Program-made: the position numbers and the translations under genes
The notes under the pieces: generated by a model
Seen by the model: only the letters and a program-made list of their open reading frames with translations
Databases searched by the model: none
Told to the model about the DNA's origin: nothing
Part shown: in pieces, positions 36,177 to 45,838 of the stretch
Layout of the letters: each line of letters begins with the position of its first letter
Position numbering within the stretch: the stretch's first letter is position 1
Origin: CAZJTL01 sp964548905
GTDB taxonomy: Bacteria > Cyanobacteriota > Cyanobacteriia > Cyanobacteriales > Xenococcaceae
Direction of reading: 5' to 3'
Assembly (NCBI GenBank): GCA_964548905.1
Contig: CAZJTL010000004.1
Coordinates: forward strand, 9,723 to 73,722
DNA length: 64,000 nucleotides

Positions 36177-37232
36177 GACGGAAACTGTGGCTGCTTTTTG
36201 CCCAAGCAAATTTTCTCTTACCAATAGTTCGGCAATTTGAACGGCGTTAAGCGCCGCTCCTTTGCGAATTTGATCGCCACAGAGCCATAATTCTAAACTA
36301 TAAGGATGAGAAAGATCTTGGCGAATTCTTCCCACTAACACCTCATCACGACCAGTAGCGTCAATAGGCATGGGAAAATAATTAGATTGCCAATCTTCTA
36401 CTAGCTTAACTCCTGGCGCTTGAGCCAGAATTTCTCTAGCTTTTGCCACGTCAAAGGGGGAGTCAAATTCTAAGTTAACTGCTTCCGAATGAGCGCGCAA
36501 GACGGGAACCCGAACACAAGTAGCGCTTACTCGCAATTCTGGGGCATTAAAAATTTTGCGCGTCTCGTTGACCATTTTCATTTCTTCTTCACAGTAACCT
36601 TGTTCGTTGAGAGGTGTATTGTGAGGGAAGAGATTAAACGCCAGAGGATAAGGAAAAATCTCTGTAGGCGGAGTGCGATCGTCAAGAATTGCCCTAGCTT
36701 GAACTTTTACTTCTTCCATCGCTCTAGCACCAGCACCAGAAGCAGATTGATAAGTTGAGACAACAATGCGTTTAATTGGTTGCACTTGATGCAACGGCCA
36801 AATTGCCATTCCCATTAAAATGGTAGTACAGTTAGGATTAGCAATAATTCCTTGATGCTGACGCGCTGCTTGGGGATTGATTTCTGGCACAACTAGCGGC
36901 ACTTCTGGAACCATACGAAAGGCACTAGAGTTATCAATAACTACTGCTCCTGCTCCTACCGCCTTTGTTGCCCATGCTTTTGAGGTAGAACCACCCGCAG
37001 AAGCTAAGACTATATCTATTCCCCGAAAAGAATCTTCGTCAACTGACTCAACTAATAAATTTTCTCCCTTAAAGGCGATCGTGCTACCTGCACTGCGAGG
37101 AGAAGCTAATAATTTGAGTTTGGTTAGGGGAAACTGACGATTTTCTAGTAACTCTATTAATTCTTTGCCTACAGCTCCTGTAGCTCCAAGTATGGCAACG
37201 CTAACACCATCTGCCAATGTTTTATCCTCCAA
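36174..37232 (-). CDS. asd: Aspartate-semialdehyde dehydrogenase
   Basis: Reduces aspartyl phosphate to aspartate semialdehyde with NADPH in lysine, threonine and methionine synthesis. The 352-residue protein has the nucleotide loop AILGATGAVGKEL at the start and catalytic Cys135 in ANPNCTTI. It is upstream of dapA by about 40 bp, making a two-gene unit whose intermediate passes directly between them. Confidence 0.97.
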   Translation of the reverse strand: MEDKTLADGVSVAILGATGAVGKELIELLENRQFPLTKLKLLASPRSAGSTIAFKGENLLVESVDEDSFRGIDIVLASAGGSTSKAWATKAVGAGAVVIDNSSAFRMVPEVPLVVPEINPQAARQHQGIIANPNCTTILMGMAIWPLHQVQPIKRIVVSTYQSASGAGARAMEEVKVQARAILDDRTPPTEIFPYPLAFNLFPHNTPLNEQGYCEEEMKMVNETRKIFNAPELRVSATCVRVPVLRAHSEAVNLEFDSPFDVAKAREILAQAPGVKLVEDWQSNYFPMPIDATGRDEVLVGRIRQDLSHPYSLELWLCGDQIRKGAALNAVQIAELLVRENLLGQKAATVSV

Positions 37233-37663
37233 ATGAAATTAATCAGTATAAATATAAAATATAAATAGTCTTTAGCTTGCTTGGCTCTTGTCGTATCTTC
37301 TTTTTCCAGAATAAATATAATTATTTGCGATCGATTTTATCAGATGAGAGCATGTCTGATTTAGTTTGGTCGTTCTTTTAATTTAGTTTACACTGCTTAA
37401 TGCCAAGCAATACTGAGCAATAAATCTTAGAATAGCTAGTCGGTTGACGAGGGATAAGCCCTCACTATTTCACTAAGATAAATATTATAGAAGACTTTTG
37501 ATAAGTCGCGACTAGGAATGTACTATCATCTTTTAGTGGCTAATTGACTTCTTGCGCTAGTTGCCATACTAACAGAAGATGAGGAGTCTTAATGGAATTT
37601 TTCAACTAGATTCCTCCACAATTGAACTGACCACAGACATTAGTATAAATTACAGAACCATCA
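37233..37663 (+). promoter_or_regulatory. Spacer upstream of tig and asd
   Basis: No gene is seen. A GAGGG-ataag-CCCTC hairpin lies at about 37448-37462, preceded by TTGACG; these may belong to the tig promoter. The region is AT-rich and divergent between asd and tig, so it should hold both promoters. Confidence 0.35.
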
Positions 37664-39028
37664 ATGAAAGTAACCCAGGAAAAACTTCCTGCCAGTCAAG
37701 TTGGCTTAGAAATAGAAATTAGTTCGGAAATCTCCAAAAATACCTACGAGAAAGTGGTACAAGACCTTGCTCGCTCTAGCAATATTCCTGGGTTTCGTAA
37801 GGGCAAAGTACCGCGTCAAATTCTCTTGCAAAGATTAGGCTCGCAAAGAATTAAAGCCGCAGCTTTAGAAGAGATAATTCAAAGCAGTATAGAAGAGGCG
37901 ATTAAACAGGAATCAATTCCCTCTCTAGGTAACTATAAGCTGCGCTCCGATTTTACCGAGTTAATCCAATCCTATCAACCAGGACAACCTTTGACCTTCT
38001 CTGCTTCTGTAGATGTACCTCCAGAGGTGCAAATAGAAAAATATCAAGATTTAGAAATTAAAGCAGAGGAAACGGTTTACGATCCTGCTGATGTCGATAA
38101 GTTTCTCGAAGAACGTCGTGCAGAAAAAGCTGATGTAATTCCTGTTGAAGATCGTCCCGCGCAGATGGGAGATATTGCGATCGTTGATTTTCAAGGTAAA
38201 TTACTCAACGAACAAGGAGAAGAGACAGAAGACATCGAAGGCGGACAAGCTAATAACTTCCAAGTCGAGCTAGAAGCAGGTCGATTAATTCCAGGGATGG
38301 TGGAAGGTATTGTCGGGATGAAACCAGAAGAAACCAAAAAAGTTGAGGCGACTTTCCCCGACGATTATCCCAAGGAGGAATTAGCTGCTAAACCTGCTAG
38401 CTTTACGATTACTCTCAAAGAACTCAAGCAAAAAGAACTACCAGATTTAGACGATGATTGTGCTCAAGAGGTAAGCGAATTTGAGACAATCGCCGAATTG
38501 AGAGAATCTATAGAGAAACAGTTTCAAGAAAAAGCCCAGAATGAAACCAAAAACAGCGTTCACTCAGTAATTTTGGATGAGTTGGTTAAATTGAGTACGA
38601 TCGAGCTTCCTGAAACGATGATTCAGGATGAAGTTACCAACGTTCTTACTCAAACTCTCATGCAAATGCAGCAATTAGGAGTTGATGTCAACAGATTTTT
38701 TACTCCTGAGAGCGTTCCCAAAATGAGAGAAAATGCTCGTCCTGAAGCTAGCGAGCGTTTACAAAAATCCTTGATTTTAGCTGAAATAGGCAAGCGCGAA
38801 TCAATTCAACCCAGTGCAGAAGAGATCGACGCGAAAATTCAGGAAATTTCCAAGCAGTTAGCAGGTCAAGAGTTCGATCTGGCTAAGCTGCGTCAAATGG
38901 TTACAGATGACTTACTCAAAGAAAAAACCCTCGACTGGATCCAAGAAAAATCCCAAGTCGAACTAGTACCCAAAGGGACTTTAAACCAGTCTGAAGAAGA
39001 AGCAAAAGAGACTGCGGAGGAAGAGTAG
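37664..39028 (+). CDS. tig: Trigger factor
   Basis: Ribosome-associated folding chaperone with peptidyl-prolyl isomerase activity. The 454-residue protein has the ribosome-binding motif GFRKGKVPR (about residues 42-50), the FKBP-like domain (RPAQMGDIAIVDFQG, then PGMVEGIVGMKPEE) and the C-terminal chaperone arms. The acidic tail (EEEAKETAEEE) is usual in cyanobacteria. It precedes clpP and clpX, the common cyanobacterial arrangement. Confidence 0.97.
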   Translation: MKVTQEKLPASQVGLEIEISSEISKNTYEKVVQDLARSSNIPGFRKGKVPRQILLQRLGSQRIKAAALEEIIQSSIEEAIKQESIPSLGNYKLRSDFTELIQSYQPGQPLTFSASVDVPPEVQIEKYQDLEIKAEETVYDPADVDKFLEERRAEKADVIPVEDRPAQMGDIAIVDFQGKLLNEQGEETEDIEGGQANNFQVELEAGRLIPGMVEGIVGMKPEETKKVEATFPDDYPKEELAAKPASFTITLKELKQKELPDLDDDCAQEVSEFETIAELRESIEKQFQEKAQNETKNSVHSVILDELVKLSTIELPETMIQDEVTNVLTQTLMQMQQLGVDVNRFFTPESVPKMRENARPEASERLQKSLILAEIGKRESIQPSAEEIDAKIQEISKQLAGQEFDLAKLRQMVTDDLLKEKTLDWIQEKSQVELVPKGTLNQSEEEAKETAEEE

Positions 39029-39459
39029 GGACTAAGGGTGTAGGGGGAAAAGTCTAAAGTAAGACAGTCTAAAGTCTGAAGTTTTTTTTACTTACTACTT
39101 CCTCCGCTCCCCTGCTCCTCTGCTGCCTGTTCCCTGCTGCCTGCTCCCTTTTAAAGGATATAAGCTTTTGTAACAGTTATTTGCACAAAGCTTAAAAACT
39201 CGCCAGACTATAAATAGAAAACTTTGAGGATTGTTTGCTTAGAAAATCTAAATTTTGTAAATTGATGATCCACTAGTAGTAAAAGTGTCAAACTTTTATG
39301 GCTAAATATTGTGAAGGCGGTTTTGAAACAATTTAAGGCATAATATTGGAAAGAAAAAGCCAAAACTAATTAATTACTTTAGATTATCAACAATAAAATA
39401 AGCTAACTTAACTATATACAAACTAGCCATTTAAAAATATTTGTTTAGCTCGGCACTAT
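39029..39459. other. Spacer between tig and clpP
   Basis: No gene is seen. It has AAAGTCT repeats (about 39052-39080), CTGCCTG/CTCCCTG units (about 39105-39155), then an AT-rich region likely to hold the clpP promoter. Confidence 0.6.
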
Positions 39460-40119
39460 ATGATTGAATCTCACTCGCCATACAAATTACTACTCAGTCA
39501 ACGCCAGAATGACTTTTGCTCCATCAGTGATGTCGTCCCGATGGTAGTAGAGCAATCGGGAATGGGAGAGAGAGCTTTTGATATTTATTCGAGACTGCTG
39601 CGAGAGAGAATTGTTTTTTTGGGAACGGCGATCGATGATAATGTCGCTGATGTGATCGTAGCTCAACTGCTATTTCTGGAAGCAGAAGACCCAGAAAAAG
39701 ATATCCAACTATATATCAATTCTCCAGGCGGCGGCGTTTATGCTGGCATGGCAATTTATGACACAATACAACAAATTCAACCAGATGTAGTCACAATTTG
39801 CTACGGTATAGCAGCTAGTATGGGTGCTTTCCTCCTCTCTGGCGGGACTAAAGGCAAAAGAATGGCTCTACCAAGCTCTAGAATCATGATTCATCAACCT
39901 CTTGGTGGCGCTCAAGGACAAGCCGTTGATATCGAAATACAAGCCAAAGAAATACTCTATATCAAGAAAAAACTTAATGATTTGCTTGCAGAGCATACAG
40001 GTCAACCTCTGGAAACAATAGAAACCGACACAGATCGTGACTTTTATATGTCTGCTAATGAAGCAAAAACATACGGTTTAATCGATCGAGTCATTACTCA
40101 CTCACCAACCAGTAACTAA
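39460..40119 (+). CDS. clpP: ATP-dependent Clp protease proteolytic subunit
   Basis: Serine protease core of the ClpXP complex, degrading proteins delivered by ClpX. The catalytic triad is visible: Ser120 (GIAASMGAF), His145 (IMIHQPLGG) and Asp190 (IETDTDRDF). The 219-residue length includes an N-terminal extension before VPMVVEQSGMGERAFDIYSR. clpX follows at about 30 bp, so the two are in one unit. Confidence 0.97.
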   Translation: MIESHSPYKLLLSQRQNDFCSISDVVPMVVEQSGMGERAFDIYSRLLRERIVFLGTAIDDNVADVIVAQLLFLEAEDPEKDIQLYINSPGGGVYAGMAIYDTIQQIQPDVVTICYGIAASMGAFLLSGGTKGKRMALPSSRIMIHQPLGGAQGQAVDIEIQAKEILYIKKKLNDLLAEHTGQPLETIETDTDRDFYMSANEAKTYGLIDRVITHSPTSN

Positions 40120-40148
40120 ATCAAAAACCACTACTATAAGAGGCACGC

Positions 40149-41489
40149 ATGTCTAAATATGACTCTCACTTAAAATGTTCGTTTTGCGGTAAATCTCAGG
40201 AACAGGTACGAAAATTAATTGCTGGTCCGGGAGTATATATCTGCGACGAATGTGTTGAGTTATGTAACGAAATTTTAGACGAGGAGTTAATGGATAATGC
40301 AGCTCCGATTGCTCAACCAGTAGCTCGTTCTTCAGAAAATCCCCAACCCAAGCGTCGCGCCCGTCCAGAACGTCTTGCTTTTCATGAAATTCCGAAACCG
40401 ATCGAAATTAAAAACTATTTAGACGAGCATGTAATTGGACAGGAAGAAGCGAAAAAAGTACTTTCGGTAGCCGTTTATAATCATTATAAACGTCTGAGTT
40501 TAAACGATCGCAAAAAAGAAGAGGGAGAAGAGATAGTAGAGCTACAAAAATCTAACGTTTTGTTAATTGGTCCTACTGGTTGCGGCAAAACTCTCCTCGC
40601 TCAAACTCTAGCCAAAATTTTAGACGTGCCTTTTGCTGTAGCGGATGCAACTACTTTAACTGAAGCTGGTTATGTGGGTGAAGATGTGGAAAATATTCTT
40701 CTACGTCTTCTCCAAGTGGCAGATTTAGATGTAGAAGAAGCGCAACGAGGCATTATCTATATCGATGAAATTGATAAAATTGCTCGCAAGAGCGAAAATC
40801 CTTCTATAACTCGCGATGTTTCTGGAGAAGGCGTACAACAGGCATTGTTAAAAATGTTAGAAGGAACAGTCGCTAATGTACCGCCACAAGGAGGTAGGAA
40901 ACATCCCTATCAAGACTGTATTCAAATCGATACCAGTAATATCTTATTTATTTGCGGCGGTGCTTTTGTTGGCTTGGATAAAGTAGTCGAACAAAGGATT
41001 GGTAAAAAATCGATCGGCTTTATTCAACCTGGAGAATCTTCTTTATCTAAAGAAAAACGAACGGCAGACTTGCTGCAACAAATGGAGCCAGAAGATTTAG
41101 TTAAATTTGGCATGATTCCCGAATTTGTGGGCAGAATTCCTGTCATGGCAGCATTAGAACCTTTAGACGAAGCCACTTTGGTCTCAATTTTGACTCAACC
41201 ACGCAATGCACTTGTCAAGCAGTATCAAAAACTGTTGAAGATGGACAGCATTCAGTTAGAGTTTAATAAGGAAGCTGTCACCGCGATCGCCCAGGAAGCT
41301 TACAGACGCAAAACGGGTGCGAGAGCATTACGAGGAATCGTGGAAGAGTTAATGCTAGAAATTATGTACGAGTTGCCCTCTCGCAAAGATGTCCGACGCT
41401 GTACGATTACCAAAGAGATGGTAGAAAAACGCTCTACTGCTGAGTTGTTGATGCATCCATCTTCGTTGCCAAAACCAGAATCAGCATAG
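40149..41489 (+). CDS. clpX: ClpX unfoldase ATPase
   Basis: AAA+ unfoldase that feeds ClpP. The 446-residue protein has an N-terminal zinc-binding domain (CSFCGKSQ, then CDECVELC), Walker A GPTGCGKT, Walker B IIYIDEIDKI and the RGIVEELMLEIMYELPS sensor region. The IGF-type loop for ClpP docking is present as IGFI (about residue 290). Nothing unusual. Confidence 0.98.
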   Translation: MSKYDSHLKCSFCGKSQEQVRKLIAGPGVYICDECVELCNEILDEELMDNAAPIAQPVARSSENPQPKRRARPERLAFHEIPKPIEIKNYLDEHVIGQEEAKKVLSVAVYNHYKRLSLNDRKKEEGEEIVELQKSNVLLIGPTGCGKTLLAQTLAKILDVPFAVADATTLTEAGYVGEDVENILLRLLQVADLDVEEAQRGIIYIDEIDKIARKSENPSITRDVSGEGVQQALLKMLEGTVANVPPQGGRKHPYQDCIQIDTSNILFICGGAFVGLDKVVEQRIGKKSIGFIQPGESSLSKEKRTADLLQQMEPEDLVKFGMIPEFVGRIPVMAALEPLDEATLVSILTQPRNALVKQYQKLLKMDSIQLEFNKEAVTAIAQEAYRRKTGARALRGIVEELMLEIMYELPSRKDVRRCTITKEMVEKRSTAELLMHPSSLPKPESA

Positions 41490-41776
41490 GCGTTGCCGAT
41501 CTGAGCTATAAAACCGAAAGTAATAGGGGTAGCTATCAGCATTTCAGCGTTTCAGCATTTCAGCTTTTTGCTGAGGGGCAATTACAAGGGATTGTACGGC
41601 GGCACTCAGTAATCGGAGGAAACCGAAGGGTTCCGCGCCTCCCCTAATGATAGCTGACAACTGATAGCTGATAACTGAGAGCTTTTTTCATCATATTTAT
41701 TTAGTGTTTGTGACTAGTAGTTTGTTGTTAGATAGAAGGTTAGTAGCAAACAATTAGTAATTTTTGGTAGCTAAAT
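41490..41776. repeat. Spacer with a distant palindromic repeat
   Basis: No gene. It holds CAGCATTT repeats, a reverse-orientation relative of the GAGG-TTT-CCTC repeat (41598-41639: GGCG/CGCC clamp, TCGG...CCGA inner stem), and GATAGCTGATA repeats. Confidence 0.6.
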
Positions 41777-42643
41777 ATGCCTTCGATCGCAGTTCGTGGT
41801 GTAGAACATTACTATGAATGGATTCGTCAGTCAGGACGGCACAAACCTGTAATGGTATTCATTCACGGTTGGGGAGGTTCGGCACGTTATTGGCGCAATA
41901 CGGCAAAGGCGCTAGCAGATGAGTTTGATTGTTTACTCTACGATCTGCGGGGTTTTGGTCGTTCTCCCTTACCAAAAGAGCAGCTTAATCTCAGCTATGA
42001 ATTAGAAGAGTATGCAGAAGATCTGGCAGCTTTGCTCGATGCTTTGAGTTTGGATACAGTATACATCCATTCTCATTCGATGGGTGCTTCGATCGCGGCG
42101 TTTTTTCTCAATCGATATAGCGATCGTGTCGAGCAGGCAATTTTGACTTGCAATGGTATTTTTGAATATGACGAGAAAGCATTTGCAGCTTTTCACAAGT
42201 TTGGCAAGTATGTAGTTCAGTTTCGCTACAATTGGTTTTTGCAAGTTCCTTTTGCCGATCGAATGTTTATGGCGCGGTTTTTACATCGTCAAATTAACAA
42301 AGGCGATCGCATTGCTTTTTTGCGAGATTATTTAATGGCCGATTATGAAGCTGCTTTGAAGACAATTTTTAGTTGTGTCAATAAGAAGGCGGTTGAGGTA
42401 ATGCCGCAGGAATTTGCCAAAATTAAAGTGCCAACCTTAATGATTTCTGGGGAAAAAGATATCATTATTCCTGCATTTATGGGAAGACAGGCGGCAGATT
42501 TGAATGAGAAGATTGAGTTTGTTGAGATAGCTAAAACAGCCCATTTCCCCATGTTGGAAGATGCAACAAGTTATTTACAGACGGTGAGAAAATTTTTGCA
42601 AGTTAGCGGTACTAGGGAATTTGTTCCATCCTTAAATAAATAA
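41777..42643 (+). CDS. Alpha/beta hydrolase
   Basis: The 288-residue serine hydrolase has an oxyanion block HGWGGSARYW, the nucleophile Ser101 in HSHSMGAS, an acid in SGEKDIIIP and the catalytic His in KTAHFPMLE. The family includes esterases, lipases and haloalkane-type enzymes. The substrate is not evident and it has no signal peptide. It lies just upstream of a phosphatase-like gene but not closely. Confidence 0.9.
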   Translation: MPSIAVRGVEHYYEWIRQSGRHKPVMVFIHGWGGSARYWRNTAKALADEFDCLLYDLRGFGRSPLPKEQLNLSYELEEYAEDLAALLDALSLDTVYIHSHSMGASIAAFFLNRYSDRVEQAILTCNGIFEYDEKAFAAFHKFGKYVVQFRYNWFLQVPFADRMFMARFLHRQINKGDRIAFLRDYLMADYEAALKTIFSCVNKKAVEVMPQEFAKIKVPTLMISGEKDIIIPAFMGRQAADLNEKIEFVEIAKTAHFPMLEDATSYLQTVRKFLQVSGTREFVPSLNK

Positions 42644-42677
42644 TTTGGGAATTGCATATAGGCGATCGCCTAAACGT

Positions 42678-42696
42678 CAGTTAAGTCGAAATTAAG
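42678..42696. promoter_or_regulatory. Possible Pho box upstream of the phosphoesterase
   Basis: On the minus strand two 8-mers CTTAATTT and CTTAACTG are spaced by 3 bp (42678-42685 and 42689-42696). This resembles the tandem (C/T)TTAA(C/T)(C/T)(T/A) repeats of cyanobacterial Pho boxes. Only two repeats are clear. Confidence 0.3.
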
Positions 42697-42764
42697 TTTA
42701 AGATTTGCTTAATCTTGGTCTGGAATAATCATAAATAGTCTGCTAGGTCGAGATTTCGAGATTC

Positions 42765-44558
42765 ATGAAATTTGTTCGTTGGATGCTTTTGGGCATTAGC
42801 ATAGTTTTATTATTCAGTTTTTTGTTGCCAACAACCCTAAATAACCTAAATAACAATCCCAAAACTTCTATGAACCTCACTTCTACTTTACTGACAGATC
42901 CTTTTCTGCAATTACCTACAGAAACTTCCGTTAGAGTTGTGTGGTTTACCGAGTTTCTGGGTGCGGAGCATAAAGTATTATATGGAGATGCACTCGATCG
43001 CCAATCTATAGCCAATTCTATTAAGCTTAGTCGTATGAGCGAGGATAGGGAATCTCAAACTAGTCAAACTTACGAACAATTAACTTCCAGAGATATTTGG
43101 CGACATGAGGCGATCGTAGAAGGATTAACTCCAGGTAAATCTGTTCCTTACAAAGTAATCAGTCAAAGAAAAAACGGCGATCGCGTCGAGCAAATTGAAA
43201 GTAAAGTTTTTAATCTAGCTGCGAAACCAGAACCAGAAACGCCTCTCAAAATACTCTTAACTTCAGATCATCAATTGATGCCAATGACAGCAGCAAATCT
43301 GCAAAAAGTGGGAGAAACCATTGGTAAAATTGACGCAGTTTTTGTTGCAGGGGATTTAATTAATATTCCCGATCGCGCTTCAGAATGGTTTGACGATCGT
43401 CGGAGTGGTGCTTTTTTTCCCTGTCTTCAAGGTCGTGCTAGTTACGCACTAGAAAAAGAAGGAACTAAAACAGTATACAAAGGTGCCGAACTAATTCAAA
43501 ATGCACCTTTATTTACGGCGATCGGCAATCATGAAGTGATGGGGAGATTTAATCTCGCCAAAAAACTCAAACAGCAATTTGAAGACGCACACCCGATCGC
43601 GCAAGCAGAAAAAAAATATCGGGAACTGCAAGAACAAGTTAATCCCCGTAACAATCCTCAAATTAAAGCCGACTGGATTAGAGATAATTCTTTTAACACT
43701 ATTACCTACGAAGAAATTTTCACTCTTCCCGAAAGCGATGTTGGTGGAAAACAATATTACGCAGTAACCTTTGGTGACGTTCGTTTGGTGGTACTCTATG
43801 TCACTAGTCTCTGGCGATCGCCCAATCTTACTCCAGATACTAAAGGTAGATATCGAGAAAGCGCACAAGACTTAAATAATCGCGATAATTGGGGTTATGG
43901 ACAGGTTGTTTTTGGAGATATTACTAAAGAGAGTCCTCAGTATCGTTGGTTGGAGAAGGAATTGAATAGCGAGGAGTTTAAACAGGCAAAATATAAAATG
44001 GTTATGTTTCACCATCCCCCTCACACTCTTGGTGACAATATCGTTCCTCCCTATACTCAACCTATTCCCAAAATTCAAACCTTAGCCGATGGAACGGTAG
44101 AATCTGTTTTTTATGAGTATCCGATCGCTAACGATTACATTATTCGCGATTTAGAGCCTCTATTAGAATCAGCAGCAGTAAATCTAGTATTTTACGGACA
44201 TTCCCATCTTTGGAACCGTTTTGTCAGTCCTCAAGGGATGAATTTTCTAGAGACTTCTAATGTTGGCAATAGTTATGGCGCTTATTTAGGAGATAAAAAA
44301 CGACCCGTACCAACAGGAGAGATTAATTTAGAGCGATCGAATTACAAAGAGGTTGGCGATCCTAATGGATTAGCAGCAATTCTTCCGACTATCTCCCCTT
44401 TAGCCAACGAAAAAGGACAACCACAAGCTTATATTGCCAGCAATGACATCACTGCCTTTAGTATTTTAGACACGGGAACGGGAAAAATTAGTAGTTATCG
44501 TTTTGATACTCGTAAACCTAATTCAGAAGTAATTAAGTTTGATGAGTTCGATATTTAG
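42765..44558 (+). CDS. Secreted purple-acid-phosphatase-like metallophosphoesterase
   Basis: The 597-residue protein has an N-terminal signal or anchor (hydrophobic residues 7-22), an Fn3-like N-domain and a calcineurin-like catalytic region: LTSDHQ, AGDLIN, GNHEVM, MFHHPPH and FYGHSHLWNRF supply the metal ligands. A possible Pho box lies upstream, and the SphS/SphR-like pair elsewhere in the window gives a plausible regulator. It is probably periplasmic or extracellular and releases phosphate. The exact substrate is unknown. Confidence 0.88.
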   Translation: MKFVRWMLLGISIVLLFSFLLPTTLNNLNNNPKTSMNLTSTLLTDPFLQLPTETSVRVVWFTEFLGAEHKVLYGDALDRQSIANSIKLSRMSEDRESQTSQTYEQLTSRDIWRHEAIVEGLTPGKSVPYKVISQRKNGDRVEQIESKVFNLAAKPEPETPLKILLTSDHQLMPMTAANLQKVGETIGKIDAVFVAGDLINIPDRASEWFDDRRSGAFFPCLQGRASYALEKEGTKTVYKGAELIQNAPLFTAIGNHEVMGRFNLAKKLKQQFEDAHPIAQAEKKYRELQEQVNPRNNPQIKADWIRDNSFNTITYEEIFTLPESDVGGKQYYAVTFGDVRLVVLYVTSLWRSPNLTPDTKGRYRESAQDLNNRDNWGYGQVVFGDITKESPQYRWLEKELNSEEFKQAKYKMVMFHHPPHTLGDNIVPPYTQPIPKIQTLADGTVESVFYEYPIANDYIIRDLEPLLESAAVNLVFYGHSHLWNRFVSPQGMNFLETSNVGNSYGAYLGDKKRPVPTGEINLERSNYKEVGDPNGLAAILPTISPLANEKGQPQAYIASNDITAFSILDTGTGKISSYRFDTRKPNSEVIKFDEFDI

Positions 44559-44639
44559 TATGATAGCTATCAGCTATCAGCTATCAATTTTTTGCTGACT
44601 ACTGACGGCTGACGGCTGAATGCTAATGCATCACCCTAA

Positions 44640-45083
44640 CTATTCTGTTTTGTTTTTATAGCCGTAAAAATCAATTCGATAATCAGCAATTTTTACACCA
44701 GTTTGTGCTTCGATTTGCGCTAATAAATCTGGTGGCAATTCTACATGAAGATCGATGATTTGATTAGTATCTAGACAGTTAATATGACTATGAGAATCGC
44801 TAACATTTCCGTATAGTCTGCCATCACAACGTTCTAAACATTCAATAATACCTTGACCAGAGAGCGCCTCTAGGTTTTGATAAACAGATGTATGTCCGAT
44901 CGCTTTCTTCTGTTGGTTGAGGCGATCGTAAATTTCTCTAGCAGATAAATGCTCTTTGACATCCCAAAGTAGCTCTAAAATGTAGCGGCGCTGTTTGCTA
45001 ACTCGCATTCCTAAATCTTGACAGCGATTGAGAGCATCTTCTAAAGAACGAATTGGTTGGGCAATTGCCTCTAAATCTTTCAT
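44640..45083 (-). CDS. Fur-family regulator, PerR/FurC-like
   Basis: The 147-residue winged-helix repressor of the Fur superfamily has the DNA-recognition segment KAIGHTSVYQNLEALSGQGIIE and a metal-binding HSHINCLDTNQIIDLH region. It lacks the paired CxxC structural zinc motifs found in Fur and Zur, a layout I associate with cyanobacterial FurC/PerR, which senses peroxide. That subgroup call is by resemblance. It is divergent from crr6. Confidence 0.83.
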   Translation of the reverse strand: MKDLEAIAQPIRSLEDALNRCQDLGMRVSKQRRYILELLWDVKEHLSAREIYDRLNQQKKAIGHTSVYQNLEALSGQGIIECLERCDGRLYGNVSDSHSHINCLDTNQIIDLHVELPPDLLAQIEAQTGVKIADYRIDFYGYKNKTE

Positions 45084-45200
45084 AACTGAGGCTAGAGAGT
45101 TGCTAAACTAAAATAAACTCATTACTACTTTAACCTAGAACTAATCTAAATGTCCACATTTAGGCAGCTCTTGCTTATTTAAATCGGTATTAATCCACTT

Positions 45201-45689
45201 ATGGCGCTAGAAATTAAAATCGATCGCGATCGGATCGACAATTTAGATTTATCGACTGTCGATCCAGTCATTGCCAACTTATCTCAAGACAACAAATTGA
45301 GCAAATACGAACAACAATTACGATTGTCGATCGACTATCCCCGCGAAGAAAACGATCCCAGAGAACTCTCAGAAATTCCTGAAGTGCGGCTGTGGTTCGT
45401 CTGCTTAGACGCTAAATATCCCTGGCTACCTTTTTTGTTAGATTGGAAACAAGGAGAACTAGCTCGTTATGCAGCGATGTTAGTACCTCATCAGTTTAGT
45501 CGCAGCGAAGGAATTCAATACAACCCAGAAGCATTAGAAATTTTTGTGATGCAAAAAGTTTTTGTGTTGAATAACTGGTTGAGGCAAAATCATATTTCCA
45601 GTCAATCTCGTCTGAAATCGATGGCACAAATTTTTGGTTATGAATTAGACGATTCATTTTTTGAAACGATTGTGGTTCATGGTGCATAG
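45201..45689 (+). CDS. crr6: CRR6-family protein, NDH-1 assembly
   Basis: The 162-residue protein carries the highly conserved CRR6 core (IPEVRLWFVCLDAKYPWLPF, then GELARYAAMLVPHQFSR, then IQYNPEALEIFVM). CRR6 helps assemble the NADPH dehydrogenase-like NDH-1 complex used in cyclic electron flow. It is specific to oxygenic phototrophs, supporting a cyanobacterial host. The next gene in the same direction is ftsY, about 150 bp on. Confidence 0.92.
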   Translation: MALEIKIDRDRIDNLDLSTVDPVIANLSQDNKLSKYEQQLRLSIDYPREENDPRELSEIPEVRLWFVCLDAKYPWLPFLLDWKQGELARYAAMLVPHQFSRSEGIQYNPEALEIFVMQKVFVLNNWLRQNHISSQSRLKSMAQIFGYELDDSFFETIVVHGA

Positions 45690-45838
45690 TTCATTGAAAA
45701 ACAGGCAGCAGGGAGCAGGCAGCAGGCAGCAGAAGGCAGAAGGTAATTAAAGTCTAAAGTCTGAAGTCTAAATAATCAACACCAAACTGGTATTATCAAA
45801 AAACTATTTGAAATAAAATATCTATATTAGTAATCACT

